Below are positions 29,362 through 39,417 of a DNA stretch of 64,000 bases, in pieces (within the stretch, counting starts at the first letter, position 1; each line of letters opens with the position of its first letter). The stretch spans positions 248,001 to 312,000 of the forward strand of contig JARHZA010000001.1 in the NCBI GenBank assembly GCA_029258375.1, in the 5' to 3' direction. Origin of the DNA: Eubacterium sp. (GTDB lineage Bacteria > Bacillota > Clostridia > Oscillospirales > Acutalibacteraceae). The position numbers were made by a program, and so were the translations under genes. Below the pieces are notes generated by a model that searched no databases, was not told the DNA's origin, and saw only the letters and a list, made by a program, of their open reading frames with translations.

Positions 29362-29430
29362 CTTATCTCATAGCCTCTTCAACTGCAACTGCTGTTGCAA
29401 CTGTTGCACCAACCATTGGGTTGTTACCCA
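29362..29430. repeat. right attachment-site copy within the GGGtGRT gene 3' end
   Basis: 69-bp identity with 15209-15277. Confidence 0.93.
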
Positions 29431-30370
29431 TACCGATAAGTCCCATCATTTCAACGTGAGCTGGAACTGATGAAGAACCTGCGAATTGAGCATCACCGTG
29501 CATACGTCCCATAGAGTCTGTAAGACCATAAGATGCAGGGCCAGCGCCCATGTTATCTGGGTGAAGTGTACGACCTGTACCACCGCCAGATGCAACTGAG
29601 AAGTATGATTTGCCGTTTTCAAGAGCCCATTTCTTGTATGTGCCTGCAACAAGGTGTTGGAAACGAGTTGGGTTAGTTGAGTTACCTGTGATAGAAACGT
29701 CAACGCCTTCTTCCTTCATAATTGCAACGCCTTCAAGAACATCGTTAGCACCGTAGCACTTAACTGCAGCTCTTTCGCCTTCTGAGAAAGCCTTTGTTTC
29801 AACAATGTTAAGTTCGCCTGTGTAGAAATCATAATCTGTTTTTACATAAGTGAAACCATTGATTCTTGAGATGATATAAGCAGCATCTTTACCAAGACCG
29901 TTAAGAATAACACGAAGTGGTTCTTTACGAACTTTGTTTGCTGTACGAGCAATACCGATAGCACCTTCTGCTGCTGCGAAGCTTTCGTGACCTGCAAGGA
30001 ATGCAAAGCACTTTGTTTCTTCGCTAAGAAGTCTTGCGCCAAGGTTACCGTGACCAAGACCAACGTTTCTTTGTTCTGCTACTGAGCCAGGGATACAGAA
30101 AGCTTGTAAACCAACACCGATTTTTTCAGAAGCTTCTGAAGCAGTTTTAACACCGCTCTTGATAGCTACTGCAGCACCAAGTGTGTAAGCCCAAGTTGCG
30201 TTTTCAAAAGCGATTGGTTGAACACCTTTAACGATTGATTCAACATCAATGCCTTTTGATAAACATAAATCTCTTGCTTCTTCAAGACTTGAAAGACCGT
30301 ACTCTGCAAGACATTTTTCAATTTTAGCAAGTCTTCTTTCCTTGCCTTCAAATTTTACATCATTTGCCAT
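29363..30370 (-). CDS. GGGtGRT family protein
   Basis: VASGGGTGRTLHPDN motif; partner of adjacent IscU-like gene. Confidence 0.9.
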   Translation of the reverse strand: MANDVKFEGKERRLAKIEKCLAEYGLSSLEEARDLCLSKGIDVESIVKGVQPIAFENATWAYTLGAAVAIKSGVKTASEASEKIGVGLQAFCIPGSVAEQRNVGLGHGNLGARLLSEETKCFAFLAGHESFAAAEGAIGIARTANKVRKEPLRVILNGLGKDAAYIISRINGFTYVKTDYDFYTGELNIVETKAFSEGERAAVKCYGANDVLEGVAIMKEEGVDVSITGNSTNPTRFQHLVAGTYKKWALENGKSYFSVASGGGTGRTLHPDNMGAGPASYGLTDSMGRMHGDAQFAGSSSVPAHVEMMGLIGMGNNPMVGATVATAVAVEEAMR

Positions 30371-30388
30371 TTTACGTTCCTCCTTATC

Positions 30389-31081
30389 TTATTCTTCACG
30401 AGGGTCAATGTATTTTGCAGCATTTGCAAAACGACCATAGTTGCCGATGTTAGCTTTGTATGCTTCATCAGGAGATACACCGTGACGGATATCTTCAAGC
30501 ATTTTACCAACTTTAACGAATTCGTAGCCGATAACTTCGCCTTCTTCGTCAAGAGCCATACGTGTAACGTAACCCTCTGCCATTTCCATATAACGAACGC
30601 CTTTAAGCTTTGTTGAGAACATTGTACCAACTTGGCTGCGAAGTCCTTTACCAAGGTCTTCAAGAGCAGCACCTACTACAAGACCGCCTTCAGAGAAAGC
30701 ACTCTGTGAACGACCATAAGCAAGTTGTTTGAAAATTTCTCTCATTGCAACGTTGATTGCGTCGCAAACAAGGTCAGTATTAAGACACTCAAGAAGTGTT
30801 TTACCAGGTAAGATTTCTGCTGCCATAGCTGCTGAGTGAGTCATACCTGAACAACCGATTGTTTCTACAAGTGCTTCTTCTACAATACCGTCCTTAACAT
30901 TAAGGCTGATTTTGCAAGCACCCTGTTGTGGTGCACACCAGCCGATACCGTGTGAGAAACCGCTGATGTCGCTAATTTGATAAGATTTTACCCATTTTCC
31001 TTCTTCAGGAATTGGAGCCGGACCGTGATGAGGACCCTTTTTAACGGTGCACATCTGTTCAACTTCGTTAGAATAAACCAT
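30389..31081 (-). CDS. IscU-like iron-sulfur cluster assembly scaffold protein
   Basis: GCSGMTHSAAMAAEILPGKTL, conserved cysteines; start revised to MVYSNEV. Confidence 0.85.
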   Translation of the reverse strand: MVYSNEVEQMCTVKKGPHHGPAPIPEEGKWVKSYQISDISGFSHGIGWCAPQQGACKISLNVKDGIVEEALVETIGCSGMTHSAAMAAEILPGKTLLECLNTDLVCDAINVAMREIFKQLAYGRSQSAFSEGGLVVGAALEDLGKGLRSQVGTMFSTKLKGVRYMEMAEGYVTRMALDEEGEVIGYEFVKVGKMLEDIRHGVSPDEAYKANIGNYGRFANAAKYIDPREE

Positions 31082-31368
31082 ATTTAATACTCCTTCCAGA
31101 TTTGCTAATAATTTTAATAAATTACCACCCATATTATAACCAATTAGTGATATATCTTCAAGTGTAAAGTGATAAAATCTTGTCAACTTTTTGCATTTTT
31201 AATTGAAATTTAATATAAAAATTATGTTTTGTTTTAAGTAGCAAAAGTAATATTCGAATAAGTTGCAAACCAATGCCTATTTGAGCAGTTTATATTGAAA
31301 AAACAAACGCATTATGATAGAATATAGTTAGCAATAACTAACTATATTTTGATAGGAAGTGTTTTATT

Positions 31369-31863
31369 ATGAAGAAAGAACATTTACCAGTTTTTGGCGT
31401 AGGGCCATTTTGTGGCATATCAATGCTGTTGTTATTTATTGTGGGTGCACTTTTGTCGCACTTTGGTTACTTAGATTCAGGAAAAATACCGGCAATGCGT
31501 ATTCCACTTATAGTAATTGGCGCATTGCTCATAGCATTAGGTGTTTTTATTTGGGTGCAAGCAGTAATAATTACAAAAATTGATAAAGCAATAGTTGAAA
31601 ACAAGTTGGTTACAAACGGCATATATGCGTGGGTGCGCAATCCTATTTACTCGGCAATTGCCATTGCACTTACCGGTCTTGCATTGTTATTTGCAAACTT
31701 GTGGTTACTATTTTTGCCAGTAATATATTGGCTTGATATTACAATTTTAATGAAAAAAACAGAGGAAAAATGGCTAACAGAGCAGTTCGGTCAAGAATAT
31801 ATTGATTATTGCAAACAAGTTAACCGTTGTATTCCTTGGTTTCCAAAAAGAAAAAATAAATAG
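31369..31863 (+). CDS. isoprenylcysteine carboxyl methyltransferase-family membrane protein
   Basis: LVTNGIYAWVRNPIYSA...EEKWLTEQFGQEYIDYCKQVNRCIPW. Confidence 0.8.
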   Translation: MKKEHLPVFGVGPFCGISMLLLFIVGALLSHFGYLDSGKIPAMRIPLIVIGALLIALGVFIWVQAVIITKIDKAIVENKLVTNGIYAWVRNPIYSAIAIALTGLALLFANLWLLFLPVIYWLDITILMKKTEEKWLTEQFGQEYIDYCKQVNRCIPWFPKRKNK

Positions 31864-31871
31864 GAGATTAT

Positions 31872-32198
31872 ATGTTTGTGATTCACGATGAAGAATCTTT
31901 ACAAAAAGAAGTCGGTGGCGAAAAAGTTGTAATTGTTCAATTTGGTGCTGAAAGTTGCAACCCTTGTAAAGCTATTAAGAATAAAATAGAGTGTTGGAAC
32001 AAAGAAAACCAAAATATTGAATATATTTATGTGCCTACTGAAGAATCACAAGAAATGTGTGGTCAAATGGGAATTTTTACTGTTCCAACAATATTTGTTT
32101 ATGTAGCAGGCAAACTCACTCTTCGTGAAAGTGGATGTTTCAGTTTGACTGACATTTTAAGTAAAGCAGAGAAATATGATGTTCTTTTGAATGAATAA
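31872..32198 (+). CDS. thioredoxin-fold protein with CNPC active site
   Basis: VIVQFGAESCNPCKAIKNKI, cis-Pro TVPT. Confidence 0.82.
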   Translation: MFVIHDEESLQKEVGGEKVVIVQFGAESCNPCKAIKNKIECWNKENQNIEYIYVPTEESQEMCGQMGIFTVPTIFVYVAGKLTLRESGCFSLTDILSKAEKYDVLLNE

Positions 32199-32229
32199 AA
32201 ATTTTTATTAAAAGATAGAAGATACAAAA

Positions 32230-32382
32230 ATGAGTAACTGTTAAAATTTTAGTAAACCGTCAGAAATCATAAAAAGAAAACTTCTTGAAAACGGCGAATC
32301 AACAATAGATCCAGTTTTCGTTCTTGCAGCGATATTAGATTGGGCAGGATTTCCAAAAACAAACGTGGATATATTGAGTTAA
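32230..32382 (+). pseudogene. short gene remnant with in-frame TAA at codon 5
   Basis: MSNC*NFSKPSEIIKRKLLENGESTIDPVFVLAAILDWAGFPKTNVDILS*. Confidence 0.4.
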
Positions 32383-32410
32383 TATAATATATTTTAAATA
32401 AAAGTTAATA

Positions 32411-32452
32411 AAAAAAGCAATGCAAAATCGTTAAGACTTGCATTGCTTTTTT
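32411..32452. terminator. bidirectional terminator
   Basis: AAAAAAGCAATGCAA/TTGCATTGCTTTTTT. Confidence 0.75.
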
Positions 32453-32486
32453 GTTTATTAAATATAATAAGTATAAATTTATATTT

Positions 32487-33908
32487 TTAGAAATCTTCTG
32501 GGTTGTAGTTTTTCTTGCCTTCTTCGGTATCACGATAATACTGTGTGAAAGGTTTATAACGGTCTTTTTCTTCCCAAATTTCTTTTGCCTTTGGAGCCCA
32601 GTTCTTTGCGTATTGGTCGCACTTTGCGCATAGTGCATCAGCAGTTTCCTCATGTATAAGGTTAGTTGACTTAGCACCAGATCTTTGAACCATTTTGCGA
32701 AGTGCAGTTGGATTTTCAAGCATTGGACAAGGGCGAAGCATATTTTTATTGAAAGGTTGACCTTTGTAATATTCTTTGAATAATGGAGATTGCAAACACT
32801 CTAAAATTGATTTTTGACGAATGTTTGAATCTGAATAGTGAATAAATACGCAAGGTTCAACGTCACCTTCAGAGTTAACGTGGAAATAGTTTCTGCCTCC
32901 GGCAATACAACCACCAACAAATTCAGCATCGTTCTGGAAGTCAACTGTAAATATAGGCTTGCCGTTTTTGCTATCTCTTTTTGCTCTAATAGAACGGTAA
33001 ACATGCTCACGTTGTTCTGGTGTAAGAAGTAAATCTGTATCTGCACCGTTTCCAACAGGCATATAGTGGAAATACCACATATATTTAGCACCGTAACTTA
33101 TCATTCTATCATAAAATTCATCAGAAGTAACAGCTTTATAGTTTTTGCTTGTGTAGCAAATTGAAGTACCAAAAACACAACCGTGTTTTTTAAGTAGTTT
33201 CATTGCATCAACAGTTTTTTGGTATGCGCCTTCGCCACGTCTGTCATCGTTAGTTTCTTCTGAACCTTCAATAGAAAGAGCAAGCCCCATATTGCCACAT
33301 TTTTTAAGATTTTCGCAAAATTCTTCATCAATCAAAGTAGCATTTGAGTATGTTAAGAAAAGGCAGTCTGGGTTTTCAAACGCAAGAGTTAAAATATCGT
33401 TTTTACGAACAAGTGGTTCGCCACCTGTGAACATAAAGAAGTGAGTTCCGAGTGCCTTGCTTTCGGTAACAATCTTTCTCATCTCATCAAGTGTTAAGTT
33501 TGATTTATGACCGTATTCAGCAGCCCAGCAACCTTTGCATTTTAAGTTGCAGGCAGATGTAGGGTCAAGAAGAACTACCCACGGAATATTGCATTTATAT
33601 TTTTCTCTGTTAGCACGAAGAGTCTTTGTTCCATTAAGACCTAAATCAATTGCAAAAGTAAGTGCCATTCTGCGCAATAAATCGTGGTCTATATCATCAA
33701 GTGCATTGAAAACATAGTTGTGCCAAATGTTTGTTTCGTCTGAAATAATTTCAGCGGCAGTTGTAAATGTTTTTGCAGGGAAAAGGTTTCCGGTTGCTTT
33801 TTTTGCAACATTTACAAGGCGAAACATATTCTTTTTTGGGTTTTTATATAAGTATTTGAATATTTCGTTTCCGACGCTGTGAAGAAATTTTGTTTTTACT
33901 GATGACAT
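32487..33908 (-). CDS. radical SAM/SPASM-type protein
   Basis: CNLKCKGCW radical SAM motif, FTGGEPL, C-terminal extra cysteines. Confidence 0.88.
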   Translation of the reverse strand: MSSVKTKFLHSVGNEIFKYLYKNPKKNMFRLVNVAKKATGNLFPAKTFTTAAEIISDETNIWHNYVFNALDDIDHDLLRRMALTFAIDLGLNGTKTLRANREKYKCNIPWVVLLDPTSACNLKCKGCWAAEYGHKSNLTLDEMRKIVTESKALGTHFFMFTGGEPLVRKNDILTLAFENPDCLFLTYSNATLIDEEFCENLKKCGNMGLALSIEGSEETNDDRRGEGAYQKTVDAMKLLKKHGCVFGTSICYTSKNYKAVTSDEFYDRMISYGAKYMWYFHYMPVGNGADTDLLLTPEQREHVYRSIRAKRDSKNGKPIFTVDFQNDAEFVGGCIAGGRNYFHVNSEGDVEPCVFIHYSDSNIRQKSILECLQSPLFKEYYKGQPFNKNMLRPCPMLENPTALRKMVQRSGAKSTNLIHEETADALCAKCDQYAKNWAPKAKEIWEEKDRYKPFTQYYRDTEEGKKNYNPEDF

Positions 33909-33942
33909 AGTTATTTCCTCTTTTCTAAAAAATTATTACGTC

Positions 33943-35631
33943 CTACATTGTTTCAGGAGTAGAAATTTTAAGCATAGTAAGGATATTTTTAATAGTATCT
34001 TTAACGGCTGTGCATAAATAAAGTCTTGCTTGCATAAGTCCTTCATCGTCAACAACTACACGTTGAGCATTGTAGAATTTGTGGAAGAGGGTGGCAAGTT
34101 CAATTACATAGTGAGTAATTCTTGCTGGATCGTATGCTTTTGCAGATGCAATAATTTCATCTGTAAGACCTGAAAGGTGACGGATTAAATCTTTTTCTTC
34201 ATCTGATGTAAGAAGATTTAATTCTTCGTCAGTAGGTGTGCGAAGAGTAACACCTTCGCTTTGTGCTTTTTTTATAATAGAACAGATGCGTGCGTGTGCA
34301 TACTGAACATAATAAACTGGGTTTTGACTTGTTTGTTGAGCTGCAAGGTCAAGGTCAAAATCAAAGTGAGAGTTTGGCTCACGAAGATTAAAGAAAAATC
34401 TTGCTGCGTCAATAGGGATTTCGTCAAGTAAAGTTGTAAGAGTAATAGCTTTACCAGAACGTTTTGAAAGTTTAATTGTTTCGCCATCACGAACAAGGCG
34501 AACCATTTGCATAATAACGCAATCAAGTCTGCTTGCATCTACACCAAGAGCAGTGAGGGCTGCTTTCATTCGTGGAACATAACCGTGGTGGTCTGCACCA
34601 AGAACGTCAACTGCCTTATCATATCCTCTTGTAACAAGTTTATTATAATGATATGCAATATCAGGTACAATATATGTTGGAAGTCCGTTTGCACGAACTA
34701 AAACTATATCTTTGTCGTTGCCAAATTCAGATGCTTTAAACCAAAGAGCACCGTCTTGTTCATAAGTAACACCAAGTGATTTAAGCTTTTCAATAACTTC
34801 TTTAACCGAACCGTCATTGTGAAGAGTGCTTTCGTTAAACCAACGGTCATATTTAATTCTGTATTGAAGTAAGTCACGTTCAAGGCCAGCAATGTTTTTT
34901 GGAAGTGCAAAGTCAACAAGTGCTTTTCTTCTTTCTGCACTTTCAACTTCAACATATTTATCGCCAAATTCTTCTGCAAATGCTTTTGCGTGGTTTGTAA
35001 TATCTACGCCGTGGTAAGCATCTTCTGGCATTTCAACATCATCTTTATAAATTTGAAGATAACGAACTTCAAGAGAAGTTGCAAATTTTTCAATTTGGTT
35101 ACCAGCATCGTTAACGTAAAATTCACGGCTAACTTCGTAGCCTGCATAACCAAGAACAGATGCAAGGCAGTCACCAATAGCACCGCCACGAGCGTTACCA
35201 ATGTGCATTGGGCCTGTTGGGTTTGCTGAAACAAATTCAACAATAACTTTTTTGCCTTTACCATATTCTGATTTACCGTAATCTTCGCCCTTGTTGATAA
35301 CATCTTTAACTATTTCTGAATAGTAGTTTTGAGAAAGGAAGAAATTTAAGAAGCCAGGGCCAGCGATTTCAACTTTTTCAAAAAGAGTTCCTTCTAAATC
35401 AATGTTGTTTACAATGCTTTCTGCAATTTTTCTTGGGGCATTTTTAAATGCTCTTGCACCTGCCATTGCAACGTTAGATGAAAAATCGCCGTTTGCACTG
35501 TTTGCAGGTTTTTCAATGTTAAAATCTGGAATTGGTTCTGCAGGGAGTTCGCCGTTCGCAACAGCTCTGCCTAAAGCATCTATAATTCTTGTTCTTAATT
35601 CTTGTTGTGTTTCTTTTACTATTAAAGACAT
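33943..35631 (-). CDS. argS: arginyl-tRNA synthetase
   Basis: FVSANPTGPMHIGNARGGAIGD (HIGH), LSKRSGKAITLTTLL region. Confidence 0.96.
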   Translation of the reverse strand: MSLIVKETQQELRTRIIDALGRAVANGELPAEPIPDFNIEKPANSANGDFSSNVAMAGARAFKNAPRKIAESIVNNIDLEGTLFEKVEIAGPGFLNFFLSQNYYSEIVKDVINKGEDYGKSEYGKGKKVIVEFVSANPTGPMHIGNARGGAIGDCLASVLGYAGYEVSREFYVNDAGNQIEKFATSLEVRYLQIYKDDVEMPEDAYHGVDITNHAKAFAEEFGDKYVEVESAERRKALVDFALPKNIAGLERDLLQYRIKYDRWFNESTLHNDGSVKEVIEKLKSLGVTYEQDGALWFKASEFGNDKDIVLVRANGLPTYIVPDIAYHYNKLVTRGYDKAVDVLGADHHGYVPRMKAALTALGVDASRLDCVIMQMVRLVRDGETIKLSKRSGKAITLTTLLDEIPIDAARFFFNLREPNSHFDFDLDLAAQQTSQNPVYYVQYAHARICSIIKKAQSEGVTLRTPTDEELNLLTSDEEKDLIRHLSGLTDEIIASAKAYDPARITHYVIELATLFHKFYNAQRVVVDDEGLMQARLYLCTAVKDTIKNILTMLKISTPETM

Positions 35632-36065
35632 TTTTTTTGCTCCTGATTTTTTCTAAATATCATATTTACTGTGTTTTTTGAAGTTACTGATCCGTTTATA
35701 TCAATATCATAAACAAAATTGAAAGAACCGCTGTTTTCATCAATAACTGTTTCTATCTCTTTGCCATAAACACCCATAAGAACATCGCCAAAAGGTGTTC
35801 TATATTGACATTGGTTGCGTTTTGATTTTTCAATTAAAAGGCAACTGTCAAGTGCACCAGTTCTTGTCATATTAACAGAAGATGAATCTTTTGCAATTCT
35901 TACGGTTACGTTTATAGGTTTTGTTGGAGGTTCTTGTTCCTCTTTGTATTTAACTATATACGCAGTGCCGTCATCACGAATTGTGCCAATAGTTGTAAGT
36001 TCAATTTTATCTTTTTGGTCATCTATTTGTTGTGTTCCTGTGATTTCAAGAAGTATTCTATCCAT
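35622..36065 (-). CDS. DUF1934 domain protein
   Basis: size and position next to argS; TYR-TPFGDVLMGVYGKEIE pattern. Confidence 0.75.
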   Translation of the reverse strand: MDRILLEITGTQQIDDQKDKIELTTIGTIRDDGTAYIVKYKEEQEPPTKPINVTVRIAKDSSSVNMTRTGALDSCLLIEKSKRNQCQYRTPFGDVLMGVYGKEIETVIDENSGSFNFVYDIDINGSVTSKNTVNMIFRKNQEQKKCL

Positions 36066-36076
36066 AGTATTATCTT

Positions 36077-36883
36077 TTATTTAATCTCCTTAAGCGATAC
36101 TTTGTTTGAAATATCAATTCCAAGCAATGATTTTGCTATCATTGAAAAATTTTGTGTTTTATCTGAAACAAAGTATTGTGCAGTGCCTTTGTGTTCTTTG
36201 TCGTTAGCAAGGCCAGATTTTTCTAAAATTTCTTTAGCCTCCATAACAGCCTCAAAGCCGTTATCAATAAGTGTAACGTTGTCGCCACAAACACTTTGAA
36301 TAATAGGTGCAAGGTGAGGGAAGTGAGTGCATCCAAGAATAATTGTATCTACACCTTGTTCTAAAATAGGAGTTAAGTAACGTTTAATAATTTCTCTTGA
36401 AATATAATCATCTTCGTCTATCCAGTCATTTTCAACAAGTGAAACAAGAACGGGGCAGGAAACTCCCAAAACCTCAACATCACTATTTGTTTTTTGAATT
36501 TCTTTTGTGTAAGCACCACTGTTAATTGTTGCCCAAGTAGCCATAACGCCAATTTTGTTGTTTCTTGTTGCGTTAACAGCAGCTTTTGCAGCAGGCTTAA
36601 CAACACCAACAAAAGGTTCTTTAATTTCTGAAATTGCATTAACGGCAACAGATGAAACAGTTCCGCAAGCAGCCATTATAAGTTTGCAGTCAAATTTTTC
36701 AAGAAAAGCAATGTCATCTTTTGCATAAGATTCAATTGTTTCTGCACTTCTTGAACCGTAAGGCACACGCTGTGTGTCGCCAAAATAAACAATATCTTCT
36801 TCAGGCAAATATTTAAGAACTGCCTTAACCGCAGAAAGACCGCCGAGCCCTGAGTCAAATATGCCAATAGGTCTTTTATCCAT
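36077..36883 (-). CDS. murI: glutamate racemase
   Basis: RPIGIFDSGLGGLSAVKA, GCTHFPHL. Confidence 0.95.
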   Translation of the reverse strand: MDKRPIGIFDSGLGGLSAVKAVLKYLPEEDIVYFGDTQRVPYGSRSAETIESYAKDDIAFLEKFDCKLIMAACGTVSSVAVNAISEIKEPFVGVVKPAAKAAVNATRNNKIGVMATWATINSGAYTKEIQKTNSDVEVLGVSCPVLVSLVENDWIDEDDYISREIIKRYLTPILEQGVDTIILGCTHFPHLAPIIQSVCGDNVTLIDNGFEAVMEAKEILEKSGLANDKEHKGTAQYFVSDKTQNFSMIAKSLLGIDISNKVSLKEIK

Positions 36884-37950
36884 TAAATTTTACCCCCTCT
36901 TGCTAATGCAAGTTCGATAAGTCTGTCAATAAGTTCATCATATTGAACTCCAACAGCTTCAAAAAGTTTTGGGTACATACTGATAGGGGTTTGACCTGGT
37001 ATTGTGTTAATTTCGTTTAAAAGAATTTTTTCGTCATCTTTTCTTACGAAAAAGTCAACTCTTGAAAGACCTTCGCAACCAAGCGCTTTGTATGCTCTTA
37101 GTGCCTCAACTCTAATTTCGTCACGCTTTTCTTTTGGTAAATCTGCTGGGATAAGAGTTTTTGATTCTGGGTTGTTATATTTTGCATCAAAATCATAAAA
37201 TTCTGCAGCTGCAAGAACTCTGCCAACTTCACCGGCAACAGGTTCTTCGTTGCCAAGAACTGCACACTCAACTTCAAATCCGTCAACAAATTCTTCAAGA
37301 ACAACTTTTTTATCTTCTTTAAAAGCAATTTCTATTCCTTTTTCAAGTTCTTCTTTATTTGTTGCTTTTGAAATACCAACTGATGATCCAGCATTTGCCG
37401 GTTTAACAAAAATAGGAAAACCTAATTTTTCAATTGCATTTTCAAGACATTCGTTAGGGTTTTTGTTGTAATCATAATTTGTAAACGCATACCATTTAGC
37501 CTGCGCAATGTTATAAGCATCAAGAACGGCATTTGTTACGCCTTTATCCATACAAACTCCTGATGAAGTTGAATCGCAACCAACAAAAGGAATTTGAGCA
37601 AGTTGCAAAAGACCTTGCATTGTTCCGTCTTCTCCGTTTTTACCGTGAAGAACAGGGAATACAGCATCAAGATATATTTTTTTGCCGTCTTCTGTTACAA
37701 CTCCGTGAATTGAAGTATCTGGAGAAATGAATGCTTTTTTTAGACTCTTTGATGTGAGCCAATTATCGTTAGGTAGCATCTCTACATCATCGTCAAAAAG
37801 ATACCATTCGCCGTCTTTTGTAATTCCAATAAGTACAAGATTGTATTTTTCTTTGTTTATGTTAGAAATGATACCTTTGGCAGAAATTGTGCTAATATCG
37901 TGTTCTGATGACACACCGCCAAAAAGAATACCAACTGTTTTTTTATCCAT
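36883..37950 (-). CDS. ddl: D-alanine--D-alanine ligase
   Basis: GILFGGVSSEHDIS, HGKNGEDGTMQG, EINTIPGQTPISMYP. Confidence 0.95.
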   Translation of the reverse strand: MDKKTVGILFGGVSSEHDISTISAKGIISNINKEKYNLVLIGITKDGEWYLFDDDVEMLPNDNWLTSKSLKKAFISPDTSIHGVVTEDGKKIYLDAVFPVLHGKNGEDGTMQGLLQLAQIPFVGCDSTSSGVCMDKGVTNAVLDAYNIAQAKWYAFTNYDYNKNPNECLENAIEKLGFPIFVKPANAGSSVGISKATNKEELEKGIEIAFKEDKKVVLEEFVDGFEVECAVLGNEEPVAGEVGRVLAAAEFYDFDAKYNNPESKTLIPADLPKEKRDEIRVEALRAYKALGCEGLSRVDFFVRKDDEKILLNEINTIPGQTPISMYPKLFEAVGVQYDELIDRLIELALARGGKI

Positions 37951-38179
37951 AATATCACCTTTTCAAATATTCTACTAATTATAACATATATAAGGTGTGT
38001 ATTCAATAATGTATATGGATATAAATTTAATAAATATAAATAATAACAGATTTGTATAAACTATTAACAGTAATTATATTATTTTAAAATAATGTAAATA
38101 CTTACTAATTTAGAATAGTAATTTAAAAAATTATGATGACAAACGATTTTGTTTGTGTTACAATATTAAGCGTATAACT

Positions 38180-38208
38180 ATGGTAATATCACAAAATTAC
38201 CATTTTTT
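38180..38208 (+). terminator. terminator-like hairpin upstream of 38307 ORF
   Basis: TGGTAAT-atcacaaa-ATTACCA-TTTTTT. Confidence 0.55.
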
Positions 38209-38306
38209 CAAATAAAATATGTTATAGTTAATACAAAGTTAATTTTTTAACAATGCTTACAAAATGTAACAATGTGTATTGAAAATAGTAAAAACAGGAG
38301 CAAATT

Positions 38307-39152
38307 ATGGAACTTATTGAGGTTTATAGACTTATAGAAAAAAATCTTGAGCAAACAACAAAAGAACTTGGTTTCTCAAAAGTTAAAACAGAAGAAGATT
38401 CACTTACATTCAAAGGAAATAAAGGAATTTTCCGTGTTTCTTATGATGAAAAAACAAATATTGTTTCTCTTGAAAAAGCAGTTGAAGACGCAAGTGGCGA
38501 AAGCAAATTTAAAAATGTTTCTAAGTCACTTTTAGAAATTGAAACTGCAGATGAAAGAGACTGTCGTTCTATTTCAAATGAAGTTGCAGAAGAACTTAGA
38601 TCATTATATGAATCAAAAAATAAAAATAATGATATTGACAAAATCAAAATGCCAAAAGCAGTTTCAAGAGCAAAGGCAAAGAGTGGTGTGATTAGCTATG
38701 ATGTTGATTCACTTGCTAACCGTTTTGGTATTCTTTATCCAGATTTAAAAGATGATATTAAAAAGAATCTTGCAAAATATGGCGAATTTTTACCAGAAAC
38801 TTTCTTTATTGAAATTGGTACTCCAAGAGTGCTTGATGTTATCAAAAATGGAACAGAAGCAGAGCAAAAGAAACTTTTCAAAATGCTTGGCGATGTTTAT
38901 GAAGACGGTACAAACGAAGTTCAAGACATTATTGGTGTAACTATTCTTGGCGAAATGAAGAACGACCCACAAATGATGGCTGTTGCAGATAAGTATATGA
39001 CAGAATATATGGCAGGCCCTGTTCACGAAATCAACAAGATTACTGCAAAAAATGGTAAGTGGACTAAAAAACTTAAAAACCCACCTGCTTATAAACCTAA
39101 AAAGAAGAAATCAAATGCCCTTCAAAACGCACTCACAGGTGCAAATATGTAA
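38307..39152 (+). CDS. conserved-looking protein of unknown function
   Basis: 281-aa ORF with RBS and own terminator; lysine-rich C-terminus. Confidence 0.75.
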   Translation: MELIEVYRLIEKNLEQTTKELGFSKVKTEEDSLTFKGNKGIFRVSYDEKTNIVSLEKAVEDASGESKFKNVSKSLLEIETADERDCRSISNEVAEELRSLYESKNKNNDIDKIKMPKAVSRAKAKSGVISYDVDSLANRFGILYPDLKDDIKKNLAKYGEFLPETFFIEIGTPRVLDVIKNGTEAEQKKLFKMLGDVYEDGTNEVQDIIGVTILGEMKNDPQMMAVADKYMTEYMAGPVHEINKITAKNGKWTKKLKNPPAYKPKKKKSNALQNALTGANM

Positions 39153-39198
39153 TTTTGATTTTTAATCAAAATAAAAATTTAAAATCATAAAAATTATA

Positions 39199-39236
39199 AA
39201 AGGTTGTCAAATATCAATAATTTGACAACCTTTTTT
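39199..39236 (+). terminator. terminator
   Basis: AAAGGTTGTCAAA/TTTGACAACCTTTTTT. Confidence 0.85.
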
Positions 39237-39318
39237 GCAATATTGTAACTAAAAAATAACGAATGTGATAAAAGATTATCAATGTATAGTAAATATAACT
39301 AAACTTTTGCATATAATA

Positions 39319-39346
39319 TTGACAAAAAGTTAAACATCTCTATAAT
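39319..39346 (+). promoter_or_regulatory. promoter for serCA
   Basis: TTGACA-16-TATAAT. Confidence 0.7.
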
Positions 39347-39417
39347 AGATGTTACACGATTTTTAATGAAAAACTTTTTTAGTTTTTTGTCGTACATTTG
39401 AAAGCGAGGAAATATTT

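Larger units (their letters stand above)
15209..29430. mobile_element. integrated element (IME/ICE-like) in the 3' end of a GGGtGRT-family gene
   Basis: 69-bp perfect flanking direct repeat, 22-bp subterminal repeats, tyrosine integrase, Xis-like and Rep-like genes, R-M-like cargo. Confidence 0.88.

Noticed and set aside
31359-31583. 74-aa ORF starting upstream of the ICMT-like gene
   Set aside because: Wrong frame of the 31369-31863 gene, which has the RBS and family motifs.
32405-32719. 104-aa minus-strand ORF overlapping the radical SAM gene 3' end
   Set aside because: Alternative frame of the radical SAM coding region plus terminator; not a separate gene.
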